Source of the DNA: Prochlorococcus sp. AG-424-E18
GTDB taxonomy: Bacteria > Cyanobacteriota > Cyanobacteriia > PCC-6307 > Cyanobiaceae
NCBI GenBank assembly: GCA_003210155.1
Contig: QCNC01000004.1
Coordinates: 1 to 64,000, forward strand
Direction: 5' to 3'
Length of the DNA stretch: 64,000 nucleotides
This document shows, in pieces, positions 1-9,280 of the stretch. Position numbers and translations under genes: made by a program. The first letter of the stretch is position 1; each line of letters begins with the position of its first letter. A model generated the notes under the pieces. That model had not been told where the DNA came from and ran no database searches. It saw nothing but the letters and a program-made list of their open reading frames with translations.

Positions 1-938
1 ATAATAATCTTGATTTTTCTTAATATTTTTATATTCATTAAAAACCGCCTTAGTTGATTAATTAAAGTCTGTTTTTTTGGGATTTCTCTAAAAATATGAG
101 AAAACATAAATGAAATATTTTCTTTTTTTACTCCATAATTTCTCATTAATTTTTTTATATCATCGTATTCTTTTTTTATTGATTTACTTTTCATTTTCAT
201 CCACCTATTTAAGGTATTGGACCTATTAAGATTCTTGTTAACACCACCAGAATCAGCAACGGGCGGATTGATTCCATTTCTTATCCATGAGACAGTATTA
301 TGCACATGACATTTACCATGAGCTATATTTGTGAATTCAAAGAGTCTTTCTATAGCAAATGGGCATGATATTGATATAGAAAAGCTATTACGAACATTTC
401 TTTTCCAATCATGGCTTCTTATAACAGAATAAAAAGTTGCACAAATGTAATCATTGAAATAGTGAAATACTCTATCTTCCATATTTTCATGTATTTGAGT
501 AGAATTCACATCTTCTAATTTTAGATATGCTTTTCTTATTTTTAAGTTATTTTTAGTTTTATATACAAGATTACATCGACCCATTGATGAATTAAATTCT
601 GTGTTTCTATCTAAAAATTTTATTGATCTTGCTATACCTCTTGGGAGATGAATCTCATCATCAGCTGATAATAAACTATATTCTCTACTTACAATATAGG
701 TGGCTTTTTTTATTCGCTCAGAATATGATTTCGGTTCGTAAAAGTATTTTAATTTAAAGTTTGGATTGTGATTTTTTTTTGTCAAATTAATTTTCTTATT
801 AGAACCATCCAAAATTATTAGTTCAATGGGATATTTACTCCAATAGTTAACTAAAGCTTTAAGGCTAAGTTCCTTATTATAAGACAAAACAACTACTGAT
901 AATTTGTTTAAATATTTGTTTAATCTATTATTTACCAT
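1..938 (-). CDS. Glycosyltransferase, GT2-like, partial (runs off left edge)
   Basis: The frame opens with ATG at 938 and has no stop before base 1, so about 312 residues are visible and the C-terminus is missing. Residues 14-21 form a GT-A-type opening strand (VVVLSYNK). A second strand follows at 40-45 (LIILDG), and an acidic DxD-like nucleotide/metal site is at 92-95 (ADDE). This order is typical of family 2 glycosyltransferases of the TIGR00180 kind, which transfer a sugar from a nucleotide donor at the cytoplasmic face of the membrane. It is divergent from the next gene, with a 52-base gap. Donor and acceptor cannot be told from sequence. The family call is fairly secure; the exact role is not. 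Confidence 0.75.
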   Translation of the reverse strand, partial: MVNNRLNKYLNKLSVVVLSYNKELSLKALVNYWSKYPIELIILDGSNKKINLTKKNHNPNFKLKYFYEPKSYSERIKKATYIVSREYSLLSADDEIHLPRGIARSIKFLDRNTEFNSSMGRCNLVYKTKNNLKIRKAYLKLEDVNSTQIHENMEDRVFHYFNDYICATFYSVIRSHDWKRNVRNSFSISISCPFAIERLFEFTNIAHGKCHVHNTVSWIRNGINPPVADSGGVNKNLNRSNTLNRWMKMKSKSIKKEYDDIKKLMRNYGVKKENISFMFSHIFREIPKKQTLINQLRRFLMNIKILRKIKII

Positions 939-990
939 TTTATTTTATTCAATATACTGTTAGTTTAACATTGGATAATATAACTATATA

Positions 991-1947
991 ATGTCAAATT
1001 TTATTATTGTAGGTTGCGGGAAAATAGGTAATGAATATGCAAGAATATTAAATAAACAAGGTCATCAAATCAAATTAGCTTTTGGCTCTGGAAATTCTGA
1101 CTCACATGTCAAACTCGCTAAAAAATACGATGCAGAATTTTCAAGTAATTACAATATCTTAAAGGAAGATAAATTTGATTATGACGGAATAATAATTTCG
1201 ATTCCTGCTAAAGAAGATTTAAAATGGATTAATAATTTGCCTCCAACAAATATTTTAATTGAGAAACCTGGCCAATTAAAATCAATTGATTTAGAAAAAT
1301 TAAATAAAGGAATTCACAATATATTTATTGCTTATAATAGAAAATTTTATGATTCATATAATCATCTTCAAAATTTTGTAAATTCACAATCAAAACCTTG
1401 CATTGTAAGTGTTAATATCCCAGAACCTATAAATACTCAATTTGAAGACATAGAAACACAAAGACCATTTAATGTTACAAACAATTCTTGTCATATAATT
1501 AGTATTTTGAGAGGGGTTTTTGGTAAATTAAATTTAGAAAAGACTTTTAATAAAAATAAATTATTTATAAATAGATCTGCTCTTCTTAATTCAATCACTT
1601 CAAAAGGACATATAATTAATCTTTTAATTAGCTTAGATGAATATTCTAATACATCTATAAAAGTAAAGGGCGATAAAAATTCATTATTATTGCAACCTAT
1701 TGAGGAATCAAAAGAAATAATAGGTTTAAATTCAGAAATTGATTTAAAAGATAACGTAAGAAAATATTTTCAATTATTTGGTGAAACAAAAAAATCTTAT
1801 TGTGATTTTGGATTCAAGCCAGGTTTTTATAAACAGGTGGAAGCTTTTACAAAATTTTGTAGCTCACGGGAAAACATAATGTCCTCACTTACAAAGATAG
1901 AAGAGGGAATAGAAATTATTAAAGAAATAGAATATTTTCTAAAATAA
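991..1947 (+). CDS. Gfo/Idh/MocA-family NAD(P)-dependent oxidoreductase
   Basis: A 318-residue protein that starts with a Rossmann beta strand and a GxGxxG turn at residues 8-13 (GCGKIG). The family hallmark EKP sits at residues 91-93, where the lysine contacts the nicotinamide and substrate. Members oxidise or reduce ring hydroxyls of sugars or sugar nucleotides. The C-terminal half is divergent and gives no substrate hint. The position in the island, next to a glycosyltransferase and nucleotide-sugar enzymes, suggests a role in making a modified sugar for the surface glycan. It stands alone as a transcription unit, divergent from the left-hand gene. Confidence 0.75.
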   Translation: MSNFIIVGCGKIGNEYARILNKQGHQIKLAFGSGNSDSHVKLAKKYDAEFSSNYNILKEDKFDYDGIIISIPAKEDLKWINNLPPTNILIEKPGQLKSIDLEKLNKGIHNIFIAYNRKFYDSYNHLQNFVNSQSKPCIVSVNIPEPINTQFEDIETQRPFNVTNNSCHIISILRGVFGKLNLEKTFNKNKLFINRSALLNSITSKGHIINLLISLDEYSNTSIKVKGDKNSLLLQPIEESKEIIGLNSEIDLKDNVRKYFQLFGETKKSYCDFGFKPGFYKQVEAFTKFCSSRENIMSSLTKIEEGIEIIKEIEYFLK

Positions 1948-2246
1948 AGTTAACAAAAATTTTTTAGGATAAATAATATAATTATTTTTCTTTAAATTAT
2001 TCTTATTGGATTAGCTAATAAAAAAAGCATTTTAAATTTTATATTAATTTTTGAGGTTTTTATTGCTGGTTATTCCGAATCTTTTTATAAAAAGTTTTTA
2101 TATTTAATGGAATATAGAAAATATTCATATTTTTTAAAAACTACTTTACGCATTTTCACATAATTTATTTGATTAAAATTTTAAAGAAAGATTTGTTAAA
2201 CAGTGCTTCTGCTAAGATAAAATATTAATTATTTTCGTTAACTTTG
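1948..2246. other. AT-rich intergenic gap with an untranslated-looking open frame
   Basis: Nothing firmly recognisable. On the plus strand one frame stays open for about 55 codons (1996-2163). It has a plausible amino-acid mix (around residue 20, a run reading FEVFIAGYSESF) but no good start codon, and ends at TAA 2161-2163. This could be a relic of an island gene or chance in AT-rich DNA. The promoter of the epimerase operon must lie at the right end. Confidence 0.3.
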
Positions 2247-3269
2247 ATGAAAGTTCTAGTTACTGGTTCTGCCGGGTTTATTGGTTTTCATCTAACTAAA
2301 AAACTTTTAGAAAGAGGCGACGTAGTATTAGGTATAGATAATTTGAATCCTTATTATGACGTGACGCTTAAAAAAGATAGATTATTGGAACTTCAAAAGG
2401 CAGCAAAAAAATATAGTACCTCTTTTCAATTTTCAGAAATTAATCTTGAAGATTCAGAAAATATTAATTCATTTTTTGATGAAAATAAACCACAAAAAGT
2501 AATTAACTTAGCCGCTCAGGCTGGGGTAAGATATTCACTTGAAAATCCAAGTGCATATATACAATCCAATTTGGTTGGTTTTGGGAATATATTAGAAAAT
2601 TGCCGAAATCATGATGTAGAACATTTAGTTTATGCAAGCAGTAGTTCTGTTTACGGAGGAAATACAAATTTTCCTTTTTCAGAAAAAGATGGAGTTAATC
2701 ATCCTGTTAGTTTATATGCTGCTACAAAACGTTCTAATGAATTAATGGCTCATACATATAGTCATTTATTTAATTTACCTTCTACGGCGGTTCGTTTTTT
2801 TACAGTATATGGTCCCTGGGGGAGACCGGATATGGCTCTTTTCCTTTTCACAAAAGCAATTTTGAATAATCAACCAATAAAAATTTTTAATCAAGGGGAT
2901 ATGATAAGAGACTTTACCTATGTAGATGATATTGTAAATTCGTTAATAAAACTTTTGGATAAGGTCGCAACACCATTAAAGAACTTTGATTCATCTAATC
3001 CAGATCCCTCTACCAGTTGGTGTCCTCACAGAATATTTAATATAGGTAATTCTAAACCAACTAATCTAATGAAATATATAGATTGTTTGGAAAACTCATT
3101 AAATAGAAAAGCAATTAAGTTCTTTCTTCCTATGCAAAAAGGTGATGTAAGGGTTACGTCCTCAAACTGTAGTGCACTTGAAGATTGGATTGGTTATAAA
3201 CCTTCAACCGAAATAGAGACTGGTATATCTAAATTTGTTAAGTGGTTTAGAGAATATTATAAAATATGA
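2247..3269 (+). CDS. NAD-dependent epimerase, UDP-glucuronate 4-epimerase type
   Basis: A 340-residue extended SDR enzyme. It has the NAD-binding GxxGxxG at residues 7-13 (GSAGFIG), the AAQAGVRYS segment near 89-97 that is typical of the CapI/LpsL/GAE group, and the catalytic YxxxK at Y157/K161 preceded by SSSSVYG. Family members convert UDP-glucuronate to UDP-galacturonate in the cytoplasm, giving an acidic sugar for LPS or capsule. I chose ATG at 2247 over the TTG just before it, because MKVLVTG is the usual family start. Its stop overlaps the next gene by four bases (ATGA), so the two are almost certainly co-transcribed and translationally coupled. Confidence 0.85.
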   Translation: MKVLVTGSAGFIGFHLTKKLLERGDVVLGIDNLNPYYDVTLKKDRLLELQKAAKKYSTSFQFSEINLEDSENINSFFDENKPQKVINLAAQAGVRYSLENPSAYIQSNLVGFGNILENCRNHDVEHLVYASSSSVYGGNTNFPFSEKDGVNHPVSLYAATKRSNELMAHTYSHLFNLPSTAVRFFTVYGPWGRPDMALFLFTKAILNNQPIKIFNQGDMIRDFTYVDDIVNSLIKLLDKVATPLKNFDSSNPDPSTSWCPHRIFNIGNSKPTNLMKYIDCLENSLNRKAIKFFLPMQKGDVRVTSSNCSALEDWIGYKPSTEIETGISKFVKWFREYYKI

Positions 3270-4621
3270 AATTTCAAGATTATAAAGATTGTACTGTTGC
3301 TGTCTTGGGACTTGGTTACGTTGGCCTACCATTAGCCATAGAATTAAGTAAGCATCAAAAATGTCTTTTATCGAATATTAAATTGGAAAGAAAAGTAATT
3401 GCTTTTGATATTAATGAGAAACGTATTAAGGCTTTAAAGAAAAATTTTGATGAAACTAAGGAAGTAAGTTTTGATGAATTAAATTCAGCTAAAAATATTA
3501 TTTTTACTTCAAATAAATTAGATTTAATTAATGCTTCAATTTTTATAATAACTGTTCCTACACCAGTTGATGATGCAAATAAACCAGACTTAAATATTCT
3601 TAAGAAAGCAACCTATACAGTCGCTGAAATTATGAAAAAAAGATATGAAATAAAGAAAAAAAATAATAATAATATTATTGATGTTGTTATATACGAGAGT
3701 ACAGTATATCCTGGAGCAACTGAAGAATTCTGCATACCAATAATTGAAGAACAAAAAGATTTAATGTTAAATAAAACCTTTGTATGTGGATATAGCCCTG
3801 AAAGAATAAATCCTGGTGATAAAGAACATAATTTAATTAATACAGTAAAAGTTACAAGTGGAAGTTGTGATGATGCAAGTGAATGGATTAGTTCTTTGTA
3901 TGGATCTTTTATTAAAGGGGGTATATATAAGGCAAAAAATATTAAAGTGGCTGAAGCAGCGAAGGTTATTGAAAATACTCAAAGAGATTTAAATATAGCT
4001 CTTATAAATGAATTAGCAATGATTTTTAATAAATTAGAAATTGATACACATGATGTGTTAAAAACAGCAGGTTCAAAATGGAATTTCCTCAATTTTAAGC
4101 CAGGACTTGTTGGCGGTCACTGTATTGGAGTAGATCCATATTATTTAACGTACAAAGCTGAACAAGTGAATTATTACCCAGAAATTGTTCTGGCTGGAAG
4201 AAGAATTAATAACAACATGAGTAAATGGATATGTGATCAAATAATTAAAAAAATGTCTTTGACTGGAAATTTAGTTAAAGGGAGTAGAGTTATCTTATTA
4301 GGCATTACATTCAAAGAAAATTGTCCTGATGTAAGAAATACTAAAGTCATTGATATTATAAATATCCTCAATGAGTATGAAATAATTATTGACGTATATG
4401 ATCCGTGTGCTGATTTTTCTAAGGTTGATAATAGTTTAAACATTAATATAATCAAGAAGCTTTCCCCTCCATATAGATATGATGTAGCATTGGTTGCTGT
4501 TGGGCACAATGAATTCAAAGATAAGAATATTAATTTTTGGAAGGATTTAATTACTAAAGAAGGTTTAATTATCGATTTGAAAGATATTGTCCCTAGGGAG
4601 ATAGTTAGTCTAAGATTATGA
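3266..4621 (+). CDS. Nucleotide-sugar dehydrogenase (TviB/WbpA-like UDP-HexNAc 6-dehydrogenase)
   Basis: A 451-residue protein with the Rossmann motif GLGYVGLPLA at residues 15-24. The catalytic cysteine is at about residue 286 in GGHCIGVDPYYL, and a C-terminal UDP-binding domain follows. It belongs to the UDP-glucose/GDP-mannose dehydrogenase family; the length and the GGHCIGVDPYYL form fit the TviB/WbpA/WecC branch, which oxidises a UDP-N-acetylhexosamine to the uronic acid in two NAD-dependent steps. It overlaps the epimerase gene upstream by four bases. The pair is the arrangement seen in Vi-antigen-type loci (dehydrogenase plus epimerase), so the likely product is a UDP-aminouronic or uronic acid. 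The exact substrate is inferred. Confidence 0.83.
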   Translation: MKFQDYKDCTVAVLGLGYVGLPLAIELSKHQKCLLSNIKLERKVIAFDINEKRIKALKKNFDETKEVSFDELNSAKNIIFTSNKLDLINASIFIITVPTPVDDANKPDLNILKKATYTVAEIMKKRYEIKKKNNNNIIDVVIYESTVYPGATEEFCIPIIEEQKDLMLNKTFVCGYSPERINPGDKEHNLINTVKVTSGSCDDASEWISSLYGSFIKGGIYKAKNIKVAEAAKVIENTQRDLNIALINELAMIFNKLEIDTHDVLKTAGSKWNFLNFKPGLVGGHCIGVDPYYLTYKAEQVNYYPEIVLAGRRINNNMSKWICDQIIKKMSLTGNLVKGSRVILLGITFKENCPDVRNTKVIDIINILNEYEIIIDVYDPCADFSKVDNSLNINIIKKLSPPYRYDVALVAVGHNEFKDKNINFWKDLITKEGLIIDLKDIVPREIVSLRL

Positions 4622-4678
4622 GCATCTTAGTAAATAATTAAACTTAAGATTTTTTCTTAATTTTTAAATAAAAAAATA

Positions 4679-6604
4679 TTAATGCCAATGTTTATACCAT
4701 GCTTGAAAATTAAGTATTGTCCACAACTGGTGATGCCAACAATATTTTTGCGATTTATGTTCTTCCCAAATTTTTCTTACTTGATTTGGTTCAAAAAAAC
4801 TGTTTTTAAGTTCTCTCTCACTTAACATTTCTTCAGTCCAGTCTCTTAAATCAGTACATAACCATTGATCGATTGGTATCCCAAATCCCATCTTTGGTCT
4901 ATTAATTAATTCTTCGGGTACATATTTGCATAAAACCTCATACAAAGCCCATTTCCCTTTACCATTATAGAATTTTTGATTAAAAGGAAGGCTCATCGTC
5001 CATTCAATTAGGGTGTGGTCCAGATAAGGTACTCTTGTTTCAAGACCATTAGACATTGATGCTCTATCTGTTTTGACTAGAATATCGTCTGGCAGATAAG
5101 TTTTCATATCTAGAGCCATCATTATTTCTCTAAAATCGTATTCCTGCCTCCAATTCTTTTCTAAAAGATCTAAATTCAAGTCTTTTATTTCATTCCTTAG
5201 AAATAAAGAGGGACTTTGTATTACTGAAACTATTTTTTTATAGTAATCTATATCATCTTTTATGGTTAGAGTGTTTGAAAGCTTTTGTATTCTGTCACCA
5301 AAAGCTGGAATATTTCCTAAAGAAAATAATTTTCCAAGATATCTATCTAGATAGTTTGAAGGTAAAATTTTTAAAAGATTTGAAAATAAATACTTTAATT
5401 TTTTAGGATATTTCTGAAAAGTCTTAAATATTTTGTATCCAAGATTATATCTGTTATATCCACAAAATAATTCATCGCCTCCATCGCCAGCAAGCGATAC
5501 TGAAACATGACTTTTAATTAGTTTGCTGAGGATAAATGTAGGAATCTGTGATGAATCTGCGAAAGGCTCATCCCAGATAATTGGAAGATTTGGAATTACA
5601 GATATCGCATCCTTTTCTTTAATGTAGAGTTCATTATGGCAAGTACCTAGATAACTTGATATTGCTTTTGCACTATTTGCCTCGTTATATCCTGGTGTCT
5701 CGAATCCTATAGTGAAAGTATTGATGGGAGATTTACTAAGTGATTGCATTTCTGCAGCAATTAAACTTGAATCAATACCTCCAGATAAACTAACTCCAAT
5801 TGGAACATCCGATAACATTCTCATTTTTACTGAATTTTTAATTCTCAAATCCAATTCATTTATTACTTCATCATGTGAAAAATTATGCCTGCAAGAAATA
5901 CTTTTGTCTAAAGTTGAAAATAAATCCCAATAAGATTTATGATCAGATATTTCAAATTTATCTATATCGAAAGTTATTATTGTTCCTGGTTCAAGTTTAT
6001 AAATTCCATCATAAATACAAAATGGTGTTGGTACATAAGAATAACGAAGATATAGATTTAATGCTTCTGAATTAATTGAAGGAGACCAGTCAGGGTGATG
6101 TACAAAAGATTTTAATTCTGATCCAAAAAAGAATGTTTTTTTTAATCGGCCATAGTAAAGAGGTTTTTCCCCAAGTCTATCTCTTGCAAGAAAAATCTTT
6201 TTTTCTTGCCTATCAAGTAACACGAAGGCAAACATCCCATTCATCATTTTTAAAGTTTCTTCTATACCAATAAGACTAAATGACTCCAATATTGTTTCAG
6301 TGTCACTGTTTCCTTTCCATTTGAAATTAGCTTTTTGATTGAGGTTTTTTCTAATATCAAAATGGTTATAAATTTCTCCATTGAATGAAATGACAAATCT
6401 TTTGTTAAGACTTATCATAGGCTGATTACCATATCTAGATAGTTCTAATATTGAGAGTCTGGTATGACCTAATGATATGCTTCCTGAGTTATCTGTCCAA
6501 AAACTTTGATGGTCTGGTCCTCTTGAATTAAGAGAATTCGTCATTTTTGATATTATCATTTCATCACTAGAGTTTAATGAAACAAAACCTGTAATTCCGC
6601 ACAT
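4679..6604 (-). CDS. asnB: Asparagine synthetase B (glutamine-hydrolysing)
   Basis: A 641-residue class II amidotransferase. Met1 precedes the nucleophile Cys2 (MCGITGF); the glutaminase domain covers about 1-200. The synthetase domain carries the ATP pyrophosphatase loop SGGIDSS near residue 273 and a DEPFADSSQ segment further on. The reaction is aspartate plus glutamine plus ATP giving asparagine plus glutamate. In polysaccharide islands, AsnB homologues often amidate uronic acids or peptide-like substituents instead, and the adjacent uronic-acid genes make that possible here. It converges on the dehydrogenase gene, leaving a 57-base gap. No frameshift or missing motif is seen. Confidence 0.88.
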   Translation of the reverse strand: MCGITGFVSLNSSDEMIISKMTNSLNSRGPDHQSFWTDNSGSISLGHTRLSILELSRYGNQPMISLNKRFVISFNGEIYNHFDIRKNLNQKANFKWKGNSDTETILESFSLIGIEETLKMMNGMFAFVLLDRQEKKIFLARDRLGEKPLYYGRLKKTFFFGSELKSFVHHPDWSPSINSEALNLYLRYSYVPTPFCIYDGIYKLEPGTIITFDIDKFEISDHKSYWDLFSTLDKSISCRHNFSHDEVINELDLRIKNSVKMRMLSDVPIGVSLSGGIDSSLIAAEMQSLSKSPINTFTIGFETPGYNEANSAKAISSYLGTCHNELYIKEKDAISVIPNLPIIWDEPFADSSQIPTFILSKLIKSHVSVSLAGDGGDELFCGYNRYNLGYKIFKTFQKYPKKLKYLFSNLLKILPSNYLDRYLGKLFSLGNIPAFGDRIQKLSNTLTIKDDIDYYKKIVSVIQSPSLFLRNEIKDLNLDLLEKNWRQEYDFREIMMALDMKTYLPDDILVKTDRASMSNGLETRVPYLDHTLIEWTMSLPFNQKFYNGKGKWALYEVLCKYVPEELINRPKMGFGIPIDQWLCTDLRDWTEEMLSERELKNSFFEPNQVRKIWEEHKSQKYCWHHQLWTILNFQAWYKHWH

Positions 6605-6838
6605 ATATTTGACAAACTATATTTACAAATTATTCAATATTATGAATTAAATTTTTTTCATTAATATATTTTAATAATAAATATATAGCGATATTTTAAA
6701 GAAAATATTTTTTAATATAAATATAATGCTGTTGTTTAACTATTAACATCAAAATATTATTTCGCAAGTAATAAAAGTCTTTCAGCAATTAAGAAAGTTC
6801 TATTTTGATATTTAATATATTATTTTAAGTAAAATTTT

Positions 6839-8059
6839 TTAAAAAATTTCTGATCTATCAATTATTAGATCAGCTAATTCAAAACTAGCTGTAAAAGCTG
6901 GTGAAATAGCATTTAATACATGCGTGCTATTAAGACCATTTATACATAAAAAATCATCAATTAACTTACTATCTTTTAAATTAAATAATTGAGCTCTAAT
7001 TCCAACTTTATTACTTGGTTCAATAAATTCTGGTTTAAGGGAAGGTATCAGCTTTTTAGCAGCTTTTACTAAAAATGGCTGAAAAGATTGAAATGCCTGC
7101 TCATTGACATATTTTTGAAATCCTCCTTTATTTTGAATATATTGACTAGCTAAAATTGAAATATTTTTAAATGCCATTAAAGGTTCTAATCCATCAAAAA
7201 GATTATAATTTTCTCTTCCCCATGCAGGAGTGGCGGTAGGGCCTATAGTTATTACAGGTTTAGAATCAGCACTTGGAGTAAAATGTACACCTAAAAAAGG
7301 AAATGCCAAATCTGGCACAGGGTAAAGGTTTGTTGATATGGAAATCGGACTTTTATCTTTTATTTTCCAGTATAAACCTTTGAAAGGAAGCAGAATATAA
7401 TCCAAACCAATTTCAAACTTATGCGCCAATCTATCTGATTGAAGTCCAGAACAATTAAAAAGATAGTCAAAACTCAACTTACTATTATCTTCGAAAACTA
7501 ATTCACTTTTAAATTTGTTTACTTTAGATATTTTATGTCCCATTTTAAATTTCACGCCTTTTAACTCTAATTGGCTTTTGAGATGATTTATTACTTGTTT
7601 AGGATTAACCACTGCAGTATTTGGACTCCATAATGCTCTCCCAGAAGCTGATTTAGCTTGAGGTAAAATTTCATAAAGACTTTTTTCATCAAGATATTCA
7701 ACTTTTGCACCATTCTTAATACCCCTTTCTGCAAGAACATCTAATTGCTTATCAAGATGTGTTTCTGTTGGAACGATAATTTTTCCGCAAGAATTGATTG
7801 AAAGTTTATTATCTATGATCCAATTTTTTAATCTTTTTGATCCTTTTACACTTACTTTAGCCTTTAATGAACCTGGTTTATAATATAGACCTGCATGCAA
7901 AACTCCACTATTTCTCCCAGAAGTATGTAATCCAACTGCATTTTCTTTTTCAATAATAGTAATTTTATTTGATATTTTTCTTTCAATTAATTGATAAGCA
8001 ATACTTTGACCAACCATTCCCGCTCCAATTATAACAATTTCAGTTTTTATATTTTTCAT
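6839..8059 (-). CDS. lhgO: FAD-dependent L-2-hydroxyglutarate oxidase/dehydrogenase (LhgO-like)
   Basis: A 406-residue DAO-superfamily flavoprotein. It has a dinucleotide-binding GAGMVG at about residues 12-17, an acidic end of the second strand (IIEKE), and the HTSGRNSGVLHAGLYY segment near 46-61 that is diagnostic of LhgO/YgaF. The C-terminal GIRAQLF and SPAFTASFELAD segments also fit. The family oxidises L-2-hydroxyglutarate to 2-oxoglutarate and passes electrons to quinone. Its presence inside a surface-sugar island is odd: it may be metabolite repair, or oxidation of another 2-hydroxy acid. It stands alone in 230-340 base AT-rich flanks. Confidence 0.8.
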   Translation of the reverse strand: MKNIKTEIVIIGAGMVGQSIAYQLIERKISNKITIIEKENAVGLHTSGRNSGVLHAGLYYKPGSLKAKVSVKGSKRLKNWIIDNKLSINSCGKIIVPTETHLDKQLDVLAERGIKNGAKVEYLDEKSLYEILPQAKSASGRALWSPNTAVVNPKQVINHLKSQLELKGVKFKMGHKISKVNKFKSELVFEDNSKLSFDYLFNCSGLQSDRLAHKFEIGLDYILLPFKGLYWKIKDKSPISISTNLYPVPDLAFPFLGVHFTPSADSKPVITIGPTATPAWGRENYNLFDGLEPLMAFKNISILASQYIQNKGGFQKYVNEQAFQSFQPFLVKAAKKLIPSLKPEFIEPSNKVGIRAQLFNLKDSKLIDDFLCINGLNSTHVLNAISPAFTASFELADLIIDRSEIF

Positions 8060-8401
8060 AACTTTTTTAAAAAAAATTATTTTTTAATCCATCCTAACTT
8101 AGTAAAGAAAATTAATTAAAATAATGATTAACTAATAAAATAATCTATTTAATAAATTATTTGGGAAATCATTTAAATTTTATTATCTTTTTAGAATAAT
8201 ATAAATGTAACTCAATATATAATTTTATTTATTTAAAGATAAAAAATATTTTTCAATTCGCATTAACATCCTATTCATGAAATATTCTAAGATAATTTAA
8301 AAATAGAATTTTTAAACTACTTTAGAGACTTAATCTTTATTTTTATAATTTAACGATATATGTATATTATTCTTAAAAATACAATAGGATAATTTTTTAA
8401 A
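8060..8401. other. AT-rich divergent intergenic region
   Basis: The 342 bases separate two divergently read genes and should hold both promoters. There is no gene, RNA or clear operator. It is mostly A/T runs with many TATAAT-like hexamers, so no individual promoter can be singled out. Confidence 0.4.
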
Positions 8402-9253
8402 ATGAAACAAGAAAATACAAAAAATAGAATTGGTTTTATGCAAGGGAGGTTGTCTGAACCAGTAGATAATAAAATACAAGCATTTCCAATACATACTTGG
8501 GAGAAAGAATTTAAATGGGCAAAAAATATTGATATTAAAAATATGGAATGGACTATAGATTATCAAAATATTTTGCAGAACCCCCTTATGCAGAAAAATG
8601 GTAGAGATAAAATTAATTTTTTAAAAGAAAAATATGATCTTAAAATACCTTCGATCACATGCGATTGCTTTATGCAGCAACCATTTTGGAAAGAGTCTAA
8701 TCCAGAAAATAACAAAAAATTAATTAATTTATTCTTTAACTTAGTTCAAGCTTGTAAGATAATTGATTGTAGAATAATAGTATTGCCATTAGTAGATAAT
8801 GGAAAATTAGAGAAAAAAAAAGAAGAAAAATACTTAATAGATTTCTTAAAAGATAATATTGATTTTATAAAAGATAATAATGTTCAAATTGCTTTTGAGA
8901 TAGATTACGAGCCTAAAAAAATTGCAATCTTTTTAGAAAATTTAAACACTAACTTTTTTGGAATAAATTATGATATCGGTAATAGTGCCTCACTAGGATT
9001 TGAACCAGATCAGGAGTTCTATAATTATGGCGATAGAATATTTAATGTTCATATAAAAGATAGAAAATATAGAGGTTGCACTGTGCCTCTTGGAGAAGGA
9101 AATGCTAATATTCCTTTAGTCTTATCCCTGTTATCAAAATATAAATATAAAGGTAATTTTATTTTTCAAACAGCCAGAACCTACAAAGGGAATCATATAA
9201 ATTTAATGCAAGAATATTACATCAATCTACTTGAAGCATTGAAAATCTGTTAA
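8402..9253 (+). CDS. Sugar phosphate isomerase/epimerase, xylose-isomerase-like TIM barrel
   Basis: A 283-residue protein. The opening GFMQGRLSEP segment (about 11-20), the central FEIDYEP strand, the YDIGNSASLG segment near 190 and the VHIKDR segment near 217 are typical metal-binding and substrate strands of AP-endonuclease-2-type sugar isomerases/epimerases. These interconvert keto and aldo sugars or epimerise at C3. The gene leads a plus-strand group with an SDR 27 bases downstream and a Gfo/Idh enzyme further on, together resembling an oxidise-isomerise-reduce route for a rare sugar. The substrate is unknown. Confidence 0.7.
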   Translation: MKQENTKNRIGFMQGRLSEPVDNKIQAFPIHTWEKEFKWAKNIDIKNMEWTIDYQNILQNPLMQKNGRDKINFLKEKYDLKIPSITCDCFMQQPFWKESNPENNKKLINLFFNLVQACKIIDCRIIVLPLVDNGKLEKKKEEKYLIDFLKDNIDFIKDNNVQIAFEIDYEPKKIAIFLENLNTNFFGINYDIGNSASLGFEPDQEFYNYGDRIFNVHIKDRKYRGCTVPLGEGNANIPLVLSLLSKYKYKGNFIFQTARTYKGNHINLMQEYYINLLEALKIC

Positions 9254-9280
9254 TCTTTAGGAAAATATTTCAATAAATAC

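Noticed and set aside
4237-4518. Minus-strand 93-codon frame inside the nucleotide-sugar dehydrogenase
   Set aside because: Fully inside a well-supported gene on the other strand; no protein family features.
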